Translations under genes and position numbers: made by a program
Part shown: in pieces, positions 12,101 to 27,100 of the stretch
Numbering within the stretch: position 1 is the stretch's first letter
Layout of the letters: each line of letters starts with the position of its first letter
The notes under the pieces: model-generated
Seen by the model: the letters and a program-made list of their open reading frames with translations, nothing else
Database searches by the model: none
Told to the model about the DNA's origin: nothing
From: Apricaphanius iberus
Lineage: Eukaryota; Chordata; Actinopteri; Cyprinodontiformes; Aphaniidae
Assembly: GCA_028564705.1 (NCBI GenBank)
Contig: JAPXFQ010002397.1
Location: 62,001-126,000, forward strand
DNA length: 64,000 bases
Direction: 5' to 3'

Positions 12101-15100
12101 GCATCCTCCATGAATTTTAAAATAATTTAAGGTTGAGCAGCGAGCCAGAAGTTAATACTGACAGGTGAAGTTTACCTTAGACTGTTTTTGTAGTTTTTCT
12201 TAGACATTTCATACTTCTGTGATTTTTTTAGATGTTCATACAGTCAGAACTAGTCAGAGCTGTAGGAGTAGGGTTTTTCTACCAGTGTTTGTTTCACCTT
12301 GCGTCAATTTTATTTTTTCTGTTTTACAATAGAGTCTTTGTCAGATACTGCAGAATCTGGGAAGGAACCAGGGAATAAGAAAAGGAAAGGCCAGAAGGGT
12401 CAGGCCACACTCAGATTAATCGCCTTGGGACACAAAATACAACAAATCTTTATAACTGGGTAAGTTATATAATATCCAGCCATTGATGTAACAAAATATA
12501 CATGTTATTACAATCCCTCTGTAATAAATGTTTTGCTTTAAATACTTGAGTGAGTTTTATATTTTGTTTGTTGTGTTTCTTAAATCTGTATAGCAGTTTG
12601 GTCAACATTGTGGTAATTAAATGTGAACTTGAATTAAATTCAACTTGAACTTTAATTGAATCCCTGCAGTTTCCAGAGTGTAAAGCAGCCAGCTCAGAGT
12701 TTCTTTAAAAGCATAACCAAGGATAAATACCGGGCCTCCACAGATGTCTACGCTCTGATGTTCCTTACCGATGTCGTCGACTTTGTTATCATTATATTTG
12801 GCTTCTGGGCTTTTGGGGTAAGAAATTAATATTTTCCTGTCTGAAAATTATCTCTAGCACCATATACCCCGGTCATAATATGGTGTATCTGCCCAGCATT
12901 TTATTTGCTCTAACAAACATGGCTTAAAGAAACCATACTCCAACAGCAACTTCCTTGTTCATTTGATATTGTGCCAAACCCAATTGCCAACTAAGCCAGT
13001 CGGATACGGATTAATTGGATATATTCAAGAAAACCCTTTAAATTGCACGCTTATCTGATAAATACAATGATTCAAATAGCCTGTTCTTTCCTGTCTTTGG
13101 AGCAAACTGTGGATTTTACCCCTCTCATTGCAATAATGAACAGGAACAGGATTTACAAAACTGCACACACAGTCATATTCACTAAATGCATCTGCATTCT
13201 GATGAGGTTCGTTTGACAGAAAAAAAAAACTATTTCTAGTACTAGTAGTTGTAGCTTAATTGGTGTATTCTAATCTTAATCAATGCGAGTCACATTCTTG
13301 ATTTACTTGTCAGGATTTAATGTTTCAGAAACAGTGCATCATTTATACAGAATGACAAAATATGTATATGTATATATACATGTAAAACATGTATCACTTT
13401 CCATTGTCATCAATACATGAAACAACGCTATAACTAATGGATACCTACTCAGTACCTACTGGTTCCAGACTATGTTATGAATTAGAACTTGTAGGCTATT
13501 TTCTTACAAAATAATTATAGTAATCAGAGGTTTCATGGGAGGTAAAACACAATATTTCTGTGCTATTATGTACTTTTACCCCAACATGGATATTTAGTAC
13601 ATTTAAGTACATTTTTCTAAACCGTCTTCAAATTCAGTAGTGAAGGTATTCCTCAATTAACTTGTTTTAGACCATCAAACATGATTAATTTTAATTTTTT
13701 CCTTTCTTACTTTTTGAATAAAAAATGTTTTTGTTTCAGTATCCCTCAATGCACAACATGGGTCCATAATGACCAGTATCCCTTTTAAATGTTATTTCTT
13801 GTAAAACTCAGTGTTTCAGTGATATATATTTGAAATAAATTAATTGTATCAGTTACTCTTCCAAGTATGTGGTAAATATTTATGTTTTGTTTACCACAAA
13901 TAATCATTTTCATTTATTCCTTTCTTACTATATGGACAACCACAGCTCTAGCATTTGGATTGGAAAGACAGTTCACAACTCAAGATAGAGAGACACCAGA
14001 AAAACAGTCATGTACACACACACTCTTACCTAAGGTACATTTAAAAGGCTCAATTTACCTAATAAAGGGAGCCAGAGGAACTCACACATGCACAGGAAGA
14101 ACAAGCAAACTCCATGCAGAAAATAAAATCAAACCCACCAGGTACATTGTTCTACAATTCAGTGCCAAGTCTTTGATAGGGAATGCAGAGCTTATAAACA
14201 TCATCAGCACACTGTAGCTGGTATTTTGGCCCTTTGCTCCAGCCTTCCTTCTCTAGAGCAGTGACGTTTTGGGACTGTCGCTGGGTAACATGGACTTTCA
14301 ACAACCTCAATAGATTCTCAATAGGATTTAGGTCTGGATACTGGCAAGGCCACTCAGGACTTTCAAATGCTTTTTACATAACCACTCCTCCATTACCTGG
14401 GTGATATGTTTGTTTGGGATCACTGTCATGCTGGAAGATTCAGCCACATTTCAACTTTAATTCCCTCACTGTTGGAAGGGGATTTTTGCCCAAAATCTCA
14501 AAATACATGGCCCCATTCATTCTTTCCTTAGTACAGATCCGTTGTCCTGGTCACTCTAAAGAAAAGGAGCCCCAACCATGATGTTTCTACCCCGATGCTT
14601 CAAACCTGGTAGAATAGAATAGAATTATCCTTTACCTTCCCCAAAAGGGAAATTCCGCTGTAATAGCAGCAAAGTGACAAGCAATATAAGTACTGGATTC
14701 ACACAAATAAAGGACAAAATTTTAAAACCGGGGTACTTTGCAGTTTTTAAAAATAAATTGCCATACTCAGATTGGAATGTGCAACTGAGAAGGATCATTT
14801 GAAACGAATACTTAACAATTTAAGAGTATGTACAGAATGTGCATCTGTAGTTGTGCTTTAAAAGGTAAATATTATTTCGAAAAAGTTAGTAGAATATACA
14901 GGAAAAAATTATGTGAAAATAACAGCAGCAGAAATTATATTTAAGTGTGTCAAATAACGCAAATTACTGCAGGTATGTAATGATTACTGAGCATGTTGGT
15001 AGCAGTTTTGGTTGTAAAGTCTAACAGCTGTATGGAGGAAGGACCAGCGAAAACGCTCTTTCATGCAGCTCGGATGCATCAGTCTGTCACTGAAGGAGCT

Positions 15101-18100
15101 CTAAAGCTCAGCAACATTTACATGCATAGACTGGGAAACTCTGTCCATCAGTGATGTTATTTTGGCCAGAGTCCTTCTGTCTCCGACTACAAGGGATCCA
15201 GGGTGTATCCCAGAACAGAGCTGGCCCTTCTGGTGAGTTAATATAACCTCTTCTTCTCAGCTAGAGATAAAACACTGCACCATCATACCACACCATAAAA
15301 GATGGCTGATGCCATCACATTGTCAAAGAATGACTTTAATAGCGCACCCTGGACTCCAAATGACCTCAGTCTCCGCATGTAAAATCTCACCTCTGACTCT
15401 TCCTGTAGAGAGCATCAGTGTTGTGAATCCAATGCAGTTTATGATTCAGGTGAACACCCAGGTACTTACAAGAGTCCACAGTCTCAATTGCCACTCCCTG
15501 GATGTTCACCAGTGTCAGTGTGATGGGTCTGCTTTTGCTGAAGTCCACCACCAACTCCTTGTTTTTTTCCTGCACTTGATCAGGAGGTCGTTCTGCTGGC
15601 ATCAGTCCACAAGTATTGGGTTCTTGGGATGCAACTCAGCATTCTTCCCCTCTAAATACAGATTTCACTGATTATGTGTCTCAAATTCTCAGTTTAACTA
15701 TGATGAAAATTACAGACATCTCTCAATTTCTAAGTGGGAAAACTTGCAAAACTTGCAAAAATACTTTTTTTCCCCACTTTAACATCAATCCCAATGTATT
15801 TACAACTCTAGACTGGAACAGTATAGATTGTCTTGAAGAAACTATTAGTTTACGCCCTGTGCTATCCACTTATGTGACCGAAATAAATAATAATAAGGAT
15901 CCACATGCTTATTAAAATAACTGGCATGCTCATGTGCAGATTGCACATTTATAGCAGGGAGATATGCAGTTTGAGTGATATAATGAGGTGATTCGGTGGT
16001 GTCCTTCATTTACTGTCTTCATCCTGTCCATCCAATCACAATAAAAAAATTATTATATAGAAATTTAAACCAACAACTTGACATCAACCTAATGATTGTC
16101 AGGTTGCAGGATATTATCGCCTAAAGATGCTTTAATGTATGGAAATCCTTGTGGCCCTGTGAGTATTCTGCCTATTATATTTTGTGTCACTGTTGTTCCC
16201 AGATGATATAAGACTAAAAGATGACAGAAAACTGTGTGTTGTTGATTGTTTAAAGCGATATTGTGGCTTCTATATTGGTCAGACAGATTCACAACTTACT
16301 TAAATGAAACTTTCAAAAGCCACATGTGAGATAATACCGAACACAACAGTGTTCAAATTTTATAGATATCTTGTACTTGACTCTAAATAGGGATATGCAC
16401 CAGCTTGAAAAATGTAGTTTTCTGAAGGGGGTGGGTAACTTCATGAGCTGATTACTAAGATGCAGCTGCCACTTAGGAACGGTTATCAAAGCAAAATAAC
16501 ATCTACAGATATAGATCTTTTCAAAAATCACATGCAAGTTTCGGTTCTATAAGCTATGAAATTGCACCAAGCTTGTCAATGACCTTGTTTTTTCGGGCAA
16601 TGGCCAAAAAAAGAGATATTTTGTTGAGATTACGCCTAAAGCAATCTGTCCTTAGTCACTCACCAGTACATTAACTTTCATACATACATACAACTTAAGG
16701 TTGTATGCCACTTTTTACCACAATTTGCAAAAGGGCCTGGAACTCTAATGCCCAACAGAAAAAATAGTCTAAAATAGTCCATCAATAATCCAACAATGCT
16801 ACAACTAATTGGTACCTACTCAGTACCTACAGATGCATTATAAATTAGGACCTTCAAGAAGAAAGGACGGGAACATTGGAAGTTGTGGTTAGACAGTCAA
16901 TTAATTAGAAATACATCAACGTTCCAGCATAAATACACAAAACTGTCATGTTTTCAGGTAACTTCCTGATCCACTTGAAGAACTATATGCAGGAAAATTT
17001 TAGTTCATTCACATTAAATCAGTTTGTGTACAGAGATTGTTGGCTCTGGTCTCAGGGTTCTGCAGCATCTGAGGGAGAGAGAGAATGTTAACGCGAATGG
17101 AACTTTATTTGAAAAATATTTTTGAAAACGGTGGAAAACTAAGATGGCTTACTGTTGCGGTGTATAATTGATAATGGAGGGAGGTTGGGATTTGCTAGCT
17201 AGTGCACGATTTTCAGGAAAGGACTCCCAGAGGTCCTACAGAGACTGAGTAAGATCCATATTGAGTGTTAAGTATTGGAAAATAGGCAGGCAGGTGGCAA
17301 CTGGAGTGGAAGAGGCAGCAGAAACGACCATGGAGTGATCGTGGATCTAGAGAATTCCAGGTAGACAGTGGTCAGAATGATGTGGTCCGGGAGTAGGTGG
17401 ACAGGGTGTCAACCTGGGAAGAACAGAGAGGAGGGTGAGATGACAAAAAATACAAAGTAAATCATACCCCAAATAGTCGAAGATTCAATGCAACGATATG
17501 TGGAGCCTGAGTCAACCAATCTCACAATCGAATCTTCACTGGTTAAACAAGCATCACTCAGTTTTGGCACTATGGGAATGCTCAGTGTCTCATTGCACAC
17601 AGACTTACTGGTTTTGTACAGTTTTATGAGATTATATACAACCTGTAAATGTCCTGTAAACCAAGCGTGAAAAGAACGAACAGACTAACCTGCATTGTGA
17701 CCTCACCAAGCAAATAAGTAACTGGAGAGATAATTTAAATTCCACTCCTCTCATCCTCTGCACTGCACTACCACTAGGTGATCTCATCCTCTGCACTGCA
17801 CTACCACATTTTTCTTTACAACTTCTGTATGAGCTGGCAGAGATAGACAACAACTTGACGGTCAGGGCAAACAGGTCACTCCGGTGCTTCACCAGCTCTG
17901 AGGTGGTGCACCAACCGACCACTGACAACAACGCCTTGTGCGTAGCCTCCACACAAGATTCGACAGTTCTGATTCTAATGTGGGGACATCCCTATTAAAT
18001 CACTACTCTTCTGGAAAACTTAGTAAGTCAATAGACAGCCACTTGATTTTAACCAAGTAGGCTGACCATTAGTGGATGACTTACCAGTCGTACAGCTCCT

Positions 18101-21100
18101 ATATACCTCAAACATAATCATTTGATTGCCAACATGTGTGACAGGTCTTCCCAGGCTTTCCATCTCCATCTCACTCACAAGCACACAAATCCTGAGAAAA
18201 ACAAAATGTTGATTACCAGGCAATCTAAATCAAAAGATGAATCTGTGTTTTATACCTAATCAGACGTTTTAGAAAAGAACACATTCTGAATTGGTTCTTT
18301 TGGTATTTTAGCAATAGGCTCTCACCTGTGTTATTTCCATTTCTTCAGCAAAGTGTTGGAAACATCCCACCAAAAGTTTGACGGACAGAAGGTTGAAATT
18401 TTGCTCCAAAAGGTCATTCTCAAAGTGTAGTGAGCTGAAAAGTTGGCATAAATAAGCTGATTAACGATGAATCTCTCAGGTCCTGCAGGAACTATTCTTG
18501 GTTTTTAAGGACTGCTCACCTGCTGTTGGTGTTTGGGCCCTTGGTATTTTATTCTCCACTGTCTGGTAACTTATTGTTTAAGCAGAGACTGTACAGTTTG
18601 CTGGCATGGCCAGGAACAGGAGTTGAACTGTAAATTAATGAAATGTTGTGGGCTAGGCTAAAGGAACAAGCTTCTTAAAATATGTCTGTATGTTTTACAT
18701 GTAATAGTGAGAAGGTTTGGAGACCCCAGTAAAGCAGTCCATCATTTTCTCTGCTAACCCAGGTCTTCCGGGATCTGTGTACCCTATTACTACTATAGAA
18801 ATAACTCAAGGAAATTTCAATCGAACGCAACTGGACTTGGTAATTTGTCTTGGAAGACGTTTCACCTCTTATCCAAGATGCTTCATCAGTTTATGCTCGC
18901 CGCTGACCAGGCTGGGACTGGTCCAACTAACTGGTGTGGAGACTCAGCTATTTAACCTCTTGGAGGGCTTTTACAAGACCCAGCAACGCACTCAGACAGA
19001 GACTAGTACATCCCAAGGTCAGAACACCACACGCACACAAAAGCAACCTGGTGTATGCAAGGACCTCTACATTGGTGAAACCAAACAACCACTGTACAAA
19101 CGCATGGCCCAACACAGGATATTAGACAAAGAGGAGGTTTGAAAGAGGAGTAAAAGAAGCCATCTATGTAAAACTAGAGAAACCATTGCTTAACAGAGGA
19201 GGAGGCCTGAGACATCACCTATCTCCAATTTACAATGCTGCCCTTTCATCCCTCCCCAGGAGACTCAAAAACGTAGGCCCTGTCCACACGTAGCCGGGTA
19301 TCTCACAAAACGGAGATATTTTTCTACGGTTTGGCCTGTTATCCACACGTAGCCGGAGGTTTTCGGCACCAAAAACGAAGCTTTTTAAAAACTCCGGCCA
19401 AAGTGGAGATTTGCGTTTTCTCCGTTTTCAGTATCTGCGTGTGGATGGTTGAAAATGGAGTTTTAAGAGCCATAACGCCACTATCCGTAACAAAAAATTC
19501 TCCAACACCACATGTGCGACCTGTCTTTACTCTCGAAAACAGCATTTATTTCCTCAGCGCTGTGTAGGTATCATCCATTGTTAAAGCGCCTCTTGTTTGT
19601 TTGCTTTTATAAGCTGTATGACTGCTGCGTGCTGAAGATAGAGGATATAAATTCTCTTGGCGGATAGGACTGGGGAGAACTACTGCGCCCTACAGGTTTG
19701 CCACGTCTATGAATGTGCTAAAAAACGCATTTATCCGGTTACGTGTGGATGGAGATTTTTTTTTCAAAGAGCAGAGGAAAATCTTCGTTTAAAAAAAAAA
19801 ACCCGGCTACGTGTGGACATGGCCTTAACCTCTAATAAGAAAAACAACTGTGACTCCAACGACTGTCGTTATAACACAATAGGGCACTAATGAAGCCGAA
19901 ACCTATATAGGCTACACGCCAACGACCGTCGTTAACACATGGAGCACAAAGGATCCAATGACATAATCAGTCTTGTAAAAGCCCTCCAAGAGATTAAATA
20001 GCTGAGTCTCCACACCAGTTAGTTGGACCAGTCCCAGCCTGGTCAGCGGCGAGCATGAACTGATGAAGCCTCTTTGATCCAGTTGCGTTTGATTGAAATT
20101 TCCTTGAGATAACCATGACCTGGATGAATGAGAATATTCACAGGCTTATAGAAATAACATTTAGAAAGAGTAAAAAGTATATATTTCCTGAGGAATTACA
20201 ATCAAACAGCTGCAGTTCACTTTTAATAGCACTTCTTTGCTTGTCACATCTAAATTCTCAACTTAACCTTTCTCCTCTTCAGAAGCACAGTGCTGCAGCG
20301 GATATAGCCTCCACTTTATCAGAGGACCAGGTACCGGAGGCTTTCCTGGTGATGCTGCTCATCCAGTTCAGTACAATGATCATCGACAGAGCTCTTTACC
20401 TGCGCAAAGCGGTTCTGGGAAAACTAATCTTTCAGGTTTATTTCTTGCATTCTAAGCTTTAGTATTCATACCTTCGACCTCAGAAAACATATTTTCGGTT
20501 TGATTGTATGTTTAGTTTGTTATTAAGTAAAAGAGTATTTTGTAAAACCTTGCTGCTTTGAAATCTGAACCCTTTACCTGGCAATCATCTCTGTTGACCT
20601 ACTATCATTTTTCTTCAGGTGATCCTTGTCCTGGGAATTCACCTGTGGATGTTCTTCATACTACCTGCTGTTACTGAAAGGTGATGTTAAAACCCTTCAT
20701 GCCATTCATAACTTATTCATAAGCTGTTTCAAACAATTGGCAATTTGTGCAAACACAAAATAGAACTTTAATCAACAAACAGTCTTTTCTGCTTTACCTT
20801 CCAAAGTATTTGGTAATTGACAAATATTTTTAGATGGAACTGAAGAGGTCGGGGCAATATTTCCAGTATTGATCCTTTTCTTTCTAACCTCTGTAAATGT
20901 CTCAGACCTACTTAAAAAAAGCCATAGGGCAATCCTGGCTGATCGGGAACCATTCTGGTCTTCTCGGAGTTGATCCCAGTTTGTTTGTTTCTGTCTGTCC
21001 ACCTGCTTTTTGAGAACTTACCTCAGTTTTTCAGTGGGGTTATGATCTACGGAGTGTCTAAACTATAGAATCAAAATATTAGTGCTCTGAACTTTGACAC

Positions 21101-24100
21101 ACTTTACCATTCTTGTCTAGTAACATTCCTCACCATAATGTTGGAAAACTCACATATAATCACCAAACTGCTCCTGAATCAACAGAAGAAGTTACAGTAG
21201 CAGGTTTTAATCCCAATCTTTCTTCATGACGCTGTTCTTGGGAGAAATAGGAAAAACCATAATCCTTTGGATGAGAATAAAATCTCACTCATGGACTCGA
21301 TCAAGGTGTACAGTAGCAGGTTTTAATCCCAATCTTTCTTCATGACGCTGTTCTTGGGAGAAATTGGAAAAACCATAATCCTTCGGATGAGAATAAAATC
21401 TTATTCATGGACTCGATCAAGGTGCTTTACTATTGTCACCACCCAGGACTCTTTTAAGCTCTCATCTTTTTTTCTTGAGACAAGTAATTTTCTATAATGT
21501 TCCCATACAGTTATTTGTGCATTGAAGAGTATTTTGTTGATGATCGGGTTACTTTCCAAGCAGTCAATAATTTCGACCTCATCTGTCGTGCTTTTACACC
21601 AACCATTGATTTTCTAGATTGCAAGAGTGATTTCAGCTGGACAATTTTATTACTTGACCTGCACTGATGATTTGACTATACTGTCATGAAAAAACTGTGA
21701 AGATCTTTTAAAATTAACACTTTCCTCTAATTTAACGCTATGTAATGAATTCAGTGCACCTATTCAATCTGCACTTTCATCTACTGTCCACTGTCACCCC
21801 AAAAACTGAAGTATGCAGAACCATTAGATCCTTTGACCAAAAAATCTCTGAGGCAGCTAATAATTCCACACACCCCATAACCATGACCTTCAAGGTATAT
21901 GTACTGAATTTATATGAGCTTATGTTTCTCCCTTTTCTTTTAGGAAGTTTAATCAGAACTTTGTGGCCCAGCTCTGGTACTTTGTCAAGTGTATTTACTT
22001 TGGCTTGTCAGCCTATCAGATCCGTTGTGGTTACCCCACTCGTATCCTCGGCAACTTCCTCACCAAGAAATACAACCATCTTAACCTCTTTCTCTTCCAA
22101 GGGTATGTACACAAAGCAATTGTTGCTGGCTCTCTTTTACATGTGACTTCATTGGTCTATGTTGCTGTTCTATGAAAAATACACAAAATAATTCAGAGAC
22201 AAGATCCACTTCAAAGTTCAATTCATTAAATTGAGTGGGATAAATAACCCCAGTCTTGACTGGTTTTGTGTGTGTGTGTCTCTAGTTTTCGTCTTGTGCC
22301 GTTCTTGGTGGAGCTGCGTGCAGTGATGGATTGGGTTTGGACTGACACCACTCTGTCCCTGTCAGACTGGATGTGTGTTGAGGACATTTATGCCAACATC
22401 TTCATCATAAAATGCAGCCGAGAAACTGAAAAGGTATGAAGTATGAGGAAAGTGACTAGAAATGTCCAAATAACATTTTTAACAAATGCTTCACAAATAC
22501 AATTCTAAAGATAAAGTGCAGTCCTCCAGCAAAATTTAGCTGAAAAGACAAAGAAAAATAACATTAATCTCTGTTCAAACACCACTTTAAATGTAGGTTG
22601 GTGATGCTCATTGACTTAAAGCTGTCTTTTCCACTGCAGCAACGAAGACCAAAGTGTATGTGTGATTATCACGGCTGCCTCGCATAGCTTGCGCTTGTTA
22701 GAAGTGTTGTTTGCGCACATCCTCTGAAATTATAACAACGAATTACCATGCTGTCGGTACATAGGGTCAAGCACAGCAAAAGCAGTAAGAAAACTAACAA
22801 CAGTAGTTGTTAATATGGTCTTACATACCTGTTATGACAGTGCTGCCGTCTTTTTTTGTCACAATTTGAAAATTAAACAGCTAATTATCTCCCCTATAGT
22901 CACAATTTTTGTTTTCCTTCTACTAGGGATGTCCTGATCACCATTTAGGGCCTCCAATCCCGATCCAATCTTATAATCTCAAATCTGATCCAAATTTGAG
23001 TCCCGATCTGATATTTTGCCTTTAGAATTGAATAGGGGTGAAGCCAAATCCAAATAAGGTATGCTTAATAGATTTTTGTCACTCAGCTAGGTTCTGGAAG
23101 CAGTTTATAATTTTCAGCGAGAGGAGTTTGATCAGAAGATTATTTCATTATAGTATGAACGTTTGCAGTCGGATGCTGTCATTTTCGCTTTACGTAGCTC
23201 TGTTTGCTTGGTTATCTAGACAATATGCTGTTGACAGAGTAAATTTATGTTCGGTTAAAAAGGTGTAAAAAGGCTCCTGTCATTTGTTATCTTAGTTGAA
23301 ACTAATAGAAAAGAGCGTGTCTGCTGCTGAGCCATCTTTTGGTCCTGCACTTGCCAAAAACTTGCTCATGCGTGGAGCGCATTTTAGAGTCAGTGCTGCA
23401 GATAAAATCAAAGTTATGTGCAAAAGTCATATCAGCAGAGGCAGAGGTATCAAGATCTGTGAACATCTGCAACATGCACTTAAAGTATCCTCTCTGTCTG
23501 TCGGCCTCTGTCTCTGGGGGTATTGTCTGCTTCATGATAAAAATCTAACTATTAAGTGTTTTGTAATTGTAGTTTGCTGTTGTAAATCAATGTTACTGTG
23601 GTAAGATTAAAAAACCAAAATAAATTGGCTAACCTCTGTTAATCAATTTTACTGTGTTTATGTTCTGAAATAGTTATTAAAGTAATCATAACAGATTTAA
23701 AATTTGAATAAAGCAAACCTGCTAAAGCAGTTTTATTCTTTAATGTCACATGTCACAATCCTTAATAAACTCTGGGAAATTTTTTTGTTTCTCATTAGAA
23801 AGTGAATGCTATGAAATAATCCCAGGTTATGGTTATCATCTGGAGATTCAGTCTTGTTACAAGGGTAAAATTCTGTTGCTGAAATTTAGTTTTTTACAAC
23901 TGTACCTTTCTAGAACTGTCGGTATCTCTACATTGATTACACCCAAGAACTAATCACAGTAACATAATAATTGGTTCTTATTTTGTTGGAAATAATAATC
24001 ACTTATTTTTTCAATTGAAAACATAAACTTAGTTAATCATGTCTTTCAACAACAAAAAAACAACACTTTAGCTGATTCCATTCTAATCTTAGAAGGCTTC

Positions 24101-27100
24101 AGAAGAATTAATTTAGTTTTTCTTAGTTAATTGGTGACACATCTTTGAATGCACTCCCTAAACACAGAGCCTCTTTCCTTGACATCATGCAAAAATCAAG
24201 AGAAAACAACTAAGATGTCAGGAAAAGAATTGAGGACCCCCACGAGTCTGGCTCATCTATAGGAGCAATTTCAATATGCCTAAAGGTCCAGTGTTCATCA
24301 ATACAGGCAATAACACACAAGTATAATATGGGAATGTTTAGCCTGTACATTGTACTTGTTCAAATTGTACAAATCAATTCTAGGACAACAGCAAAAGCCT
24401 TTATGAAGATGCCGTCTGAAACCTGTTGATGGTGTCACTATCCACAGTAAAACTAGTTCTGTACCACTAAGAGATGAAACGTTACTCTGGGAGGAAGAAA
24501 CCTTTACTTGCCAGGCTACGGTTTGCAACTTTACGTACATAGGAAACAAACATTTGGATTTTTAGAGCCATGTCCTGTGATCTGACAAAACAAAAATGTA
24601 ACTGTTCAGCCATAATTGTAAACTATATAATCTGTAGGGAAAAGGGGGGAAGCTTTTAAGCCTCAGAACACTGTCCCAACTGTGTGGCAGCATCATGCTG
24701 TGGGGCTGTGATACCGCAGAAGGGACAGGCGCATGCATCCAGAGTCCCACAGAGCGCAGGAGCCGCATGCGGACCAACGCAGGGCCGATCACCCACCAAG
24801 AGAGGAACAGATGGAAGCCCCAGGGGAACACCAAGCAGCCGCAATGCTGAGGCCCCCCAGCAGGGCCCCGACCAGGTACCCGCCGAGAGAGGTCCCCCGC
24901 CGGGCAGGAGGCGCCTGCAGCCGATTGACGAACAATACACGCCGCCGCCACCCCGGACCAATACCCACCGCCAACAACCCCCCTCCCCCCACACACACAC
25001 ACACGTCAGGGAGCCACAGTAAAGCCACAGCGGATGTACGCCCTCCCCAGGCCGCGCCCAGCCAGCACCTGGACATCCAGATCTACCAGCTCCCGGGTCC
25101 AGATCCCGCCCCATGCATAGCGCCAAGATCTGGGGCCCAGCCAATACCGGACAGCCCCCCCAGATGAACCGACCAGGCAGCAGAACTCATGGAACTGGCA
25201 GGAGCTTGGGCGCCGGGCACCAACCTACTTACTACCCCGGCATCCCCATAAGAGGTGCCCCAGTCAATCCAAGGAGCATGTCGGCCCGAAACAGCGGCCG
25301 CCCGACACACCGGCCCACCCAGGACCAGCTAGGCATGCACCAGGACCGAACCGGGCCGCAACCGGGACCCCCGGCCCCAGGCATCGAGAGCCATCATCTA
25401 CCAGCGGGCAGGACCATCCATCACCGACGGGGAGTGACGGAGGGGAAGAAGATGCACCAGGCAAGAGGGCAGCCAAACACCCAACCTGACAAGTAGACAT
25501 AGACAGACAGAGACACTCATACGTACCCTCCCTCTCATGCGCACACATTCTTACATATACAGGACACACGAAAAAAAAAGGACGCTGTACACTCAATCAT
25601 ACACCCCATACATACTCTATACTCCCAGGCCCAGGGACAGACGCCCGATAGAGCACCCTGCCCCTGGCCCCGGGAGACGGACCTCTTGCCCACCAGGACG
25701 GGGACAAGCAGACCGCCAAGGCCCCCACCCCGGCAAGAGTAGCCCACTAGCCTAGGTCCCTGACAGGACGACCTGATAATCTACCCGGGCTCCAACCCCT
25801 GAAGGTCCAACGAACGGAGGTGTGGAAAGACCCCCAGCCTCTCTCCCCCTGCTCAATTGTGGTGTTGTTGCGTGTTGTTCTAATGTGCACTTAAAACAGA
25901 GGGGTGGGACATGGGAATACTGCCAGGTACCCACATCTCCCTCCCCGGGCCCTCAGTGTCTAGATGCATTTAAACAGCGTGTACCGGCACCACAAGGCAA
26001 GGCCTTGTGAATGGTAGAATGAAGGAGCAGGTGGACAGAGGCAAATGGGGATGGGGAGGAAATAACTGGGGTGACACGATGCCAACCCCAGGGAGCCAGC
26101 TCCCCTGCTGACCCCAATAGGCACCCCCGTTCAGCTGATCCACCAGGGGCGCGAGGCCTCAGCACGTGAAGTCGGGGCCCACGGCAGCAGGCCCTCCGAG
26201 CCCCATGGGGGCCCAGGCCATCCGCCCGCCCCCACCCCAGGGGCAGACCTAAATCCCTCCCAACATTTAAACTACTAACAAAACACAGGACACTAGACAC
26301 CCAGGCTTAGTTTAGGCCACCCTCCCCCTGTACAACCCCCCCCCGTCCCAAGCGCACCCCGTTCGGGAGAACGCCTGTGCTAGATGGTAAAAGCCTCCCC
26401 GTCAACAAGAGAGGCCCCAAGCACCTCCAGCGCTCGAGGGCCCCCCGCGCTGAGGACAGACCGAAGCCCCAGGCGGCCAACCCCCCAGGCCGACACCCAC
26501 CAGCATTGCTACCACTGCCCGATGGCCGGGAGGCAACCGAACCCAGCATCCCCACCCACCAGCCCACAACCCACCACCATGGAGGCCGACCAGCACCGGT
26601 CAAAGGGCCCCCACCCCAGCACCCCGCAGAGTGTTTGGACCAAGACCCAGGAGCCATGTCCAGTGCCAATTTGACTGATTGGGCCCAGAGATGCCGGCCA
26701 CCCGCCGCCACCACCCGCTGACACCCTGACGCGCAGGCGCGGCAAGGGGCCATCGGGGAGCCAGCGACAAGAACCAGCCCAGGGAGATGGAAAAGGCAGC
26801 AGCGCCCACCGTCCACCGGCCGACCACAGCCCACCCCCAGCCAGCACCGACGACAGCAGCCCCCCCACTGCCCAAGCCCCGGCTAGGAGTCACCACACAA
26901 AGCCCCCAAAGTCCCACCCCAGACGAGAATTACGGCACCTACCACACCAACCGCAAGAGGACCCAACCCCGAGGACCCCTAGCAGTCACCACCAACCCTT
27001 AAACTCCACATCGGCAATCGTGTCCCACAGAACAAAATCAAGGGCCCAACCCCACTAGGTGATAGAGCTGATCAAGGGAGACCAGAAAGATTGAGCAGAT

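Noticed and set aside
17690..17960. Joining the antisense open stretch to 17642 through the GTTAGT donor at 17689
   Set aside because: The intron would be only about 46 bp, shorter than vertebrate introns, so the border was not used in the feature.
24656..26917. Proline-, glycine- and arginine-rich frames at 24656-26917 as genes
   Set aside because: They lie in the L1 3' region, overlap on both strands and show only base-composition bias.
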